Assembly: GCA_963971405.1 (NCBI GenBank)
Contig: OZ020490.1
Location: 992,001 to 1,056,000, forward strand
From: Psococerastis gibbosa
Lineage: Eukaryota > Arthropoda > Insecta > Psocodea > Psocidae
Direction of reading: 5' to 3'
DNA: 64,000 nt
Numbering within the stretch: the stretch's first letter is position 1; the number at the start of each line of letters is the position of its first letter. Positions 63,046 to 64,000 of this stretch are shown one piece after another. The position numbers and the translations under genes were made by a program. The notes below the pieces were generated by a model that saw nothing but the letters and a program-made list of their open reading frames with translations, searched no databases and had not been told where the DNA came from.

Positions 63046-63391
63046 TAAAACGGGAGTGGAACACAAAGTGACGCATTTCCGGCAATCCCATTTGAATTGC
63101 GTGGGCGGGTTTAAGGCAATTTTTTGATGTAGAAGACCTATCTTAATAATTTAAATTATACCCATGTCTTCGTCCATTCTTCCTCTTTCATGGCATGATA
63201 TGCCTTTTGATAATCAAGCAAGTGTTTTTGGCTTTGAGGGTGTAAAACGCCAGGGGGTGCGCACGATTTTCCTCAAGAAAGGCCTCTTTCGGCCGCGTTA
63301 TTGTCTACCTATATATAAAAAATTAAAATTACTTAATGGCTTATACGGGCTTTTTCACGTTTCTTTCCCTTTCCAGCCATATATCATTTAA
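63046..63391 (+). promoter_or_regulatory. Module A, beta copy
   Basis: All sites are intact. The frame at 63,164-63,391 has a private K-to-N change (LLNGLYG). Confidence 0.4.
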
Positions 63392-64000
63392 GTTAATTAG
63401 TTAATTAAATTTATGTTAATTTAGGCGTTGTCACGTTAAACTATCGTCCGTAAACCGCCTTTACAACCGACTTATAGAGACAACCAATTTTTTTTCATCC
63501 TTAAATACTGAGAATTGCCATCAAAAACTGTTTAAAGTAGCACACCCCCTAACCCCTTAAAATTTGGTCCAAACACAAAAGTTAAAGGAAAAGTCGGGGA
63601 AATATCCCATTTCATTTCAATTTTTATTTACCCGTGGTTTATGTTGTGTTATGTAGATTTATATGACATAATATTTTATTTCATACCGTAGGGTATCTAA
63701 AAAATCAAATCGGCCCATTTTACAATATCTATTCTTAGTGCTGTTTCAATGCAGCAAATGAGATATTTTCCATATTTTTTACATACGGAATTATAATTTT
63801 TTCAACCATTTCATCCCAGGATACTGCTTTTGAAAGCTTGGCATACTATCATTGGCATTGCTAAGAATTCTATAGCAACCTGTATTGGTGTCATGACTAA
63901 AATTAATTAATATCCAATTAGGTTTAATAAGACCGAAAAACAGATGAAAAACAATTCCACAGCCTAAAATTTGTAATGGACATGAATGGCTTACATGTCC
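63164..64000 (+). repeat. U10: 5' end of a further HOR unit
   Basis: Module A (beta variant) and the linker monomer only; the window ends just before module G. The array therefore continues beyond the window. Confidence 0.9.

Larger units (their letters stand above)
56113..63163 (+). repeat. U9: nearly canonical HOR unit (7051 bp)
   Basis: All modules are present. About 280 bp of the last monomer is missing at about 62,896, where gtagctgcat joins ttcggtgcatattg; restoring it gives the canonical length. G to mid-M matches U6 at an offset of 15,529-15,530. The 16-bp and 46-bp marker duplications of U2 and U5 are also present. Confidence 0.9.
1..64000 (+). repeat. Higher-order repeat array, unit about 7.3 kb
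   Basis: Every part of the window aligns by eye with at least one other part, in the same orientation. The unit order is A (promoter-like with short ORF), linker monomer, G (GC hairpins), K (CpG core), M (AT-rich monomers). I found no inverted unit and no single-copy insertion longer than a few bases. Open frames in the array are short (at most 140 codons), recur at the same repeat position in every unit, and are opened or closed by single changes between copies, as expected of repeat DNA. A centromeric, heterochromatic or sex/B-chromosome location is inference only. Confidence 0.95.

Noticed and set aside
1-64000. CRISPR array or phage/plasmid origin
   Set aside because: Repeat units are hundreds to thousands of bases long without short spacer structure, and no cas, replication or structural genes are present.
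1-64000. LTR element, Polinton or other transposon as the source of the repeat
   Set aside because: I see no reverse transcriptase, integrase or transposase reading frame, no element-bounding terminal repeats and no target-site duplications around the unit. An origin of modules A, G or K from a non-coding element fragment cannot be excluded.
1-64000. Ribosomal intergenic spacer
   Set aside because: Long spacers can carry nested repeats and promoters, but no recognisable rRNA sequence occurs in nine consecutive units.

Overview
The whole 64-kb window is one head-to-tail, non-coding higher-order repeat (HOR) array. I see no convincing protein gene, rRNA, tRNA, CRISPR array or transposase. The DNA is AT-rich, with three recurring GC- or CpG-rich islands. 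Its long monomers (about 510-590 bp), kilobase-scale units, homopolymer tracts and unequal-exchange scars suggest a eukaryotic nuclear genome, in a satellite-like, centromeric, sex-chromosome or B-chromosome-like block. The species cannot be named from this sequence.

The canonical unit is about 7.3 kb, always in the same orientation. In order it holds: module A (about 346 bp, promoter-like, with a 75-codon open frame); a linker monomer of about 650 bp; module G (about 660 bp, with three to five GC-rich perfect hairpins); module K (about 523 bp, CpG-containing core); and run M, about 5.1 kb of diverged AT-rich monomers. Module A starts at 558, 6918, 17485, 25995, 33256, 40592, 46958, 53129, 56113 and 63164. 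That gives nine whole units (U1-U9) and two partial ones (U0, U10). Units U4 (7261 bp) and U5 (7336 bp) are canonical. The other lengths are explained by rearrangements that can be located: U1 (6360) lost about 0.9 kb of G; U2 (10567) carries 2575-bp and about 660-bp tandem duplications; U3 (8510) carries an extra 1.2-kb block; U6 (6366) has a 1498-bp duplication plus several deletions; U7 (6171) is deleted around 49.8-50.5 kb; U8 (2984) is one half of a tandem duplication; U9 (7051) lacks about 280 bp near 62.9 kb.

The closest relatives are often not neighbours. About 8 kb from 10,975 recurs near-identically at 34,739. The interval 32,041-34,658 matches 51,914-54,531, 42,110-44,078 matches about 57,639-59,608, and 1-1170 matches 25,438-26,607. 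Module A comes in three variants ordered alpha, beta, beta, alpha, gamma, beta, beta, gamma, gamma, beta. This points to repeated block duplication and gene conversion rather than simple neighbour-to-neighbour homogenisation.

The most interesting signals are: a family of GC hairpins with constant flanks (CGA...GAGCTGC) but different, always self-complementary stems; a TATAAATAGGGG box identical in all ten copies; an EGR/ETS/CRE-like cluster with a downstream TATA-like run in module A; and a set of readable breakpoints, one centred on a new inverted repeat. Identity statements are by eye. Assembly error in such an array must be excluded before the junctions are trusted.
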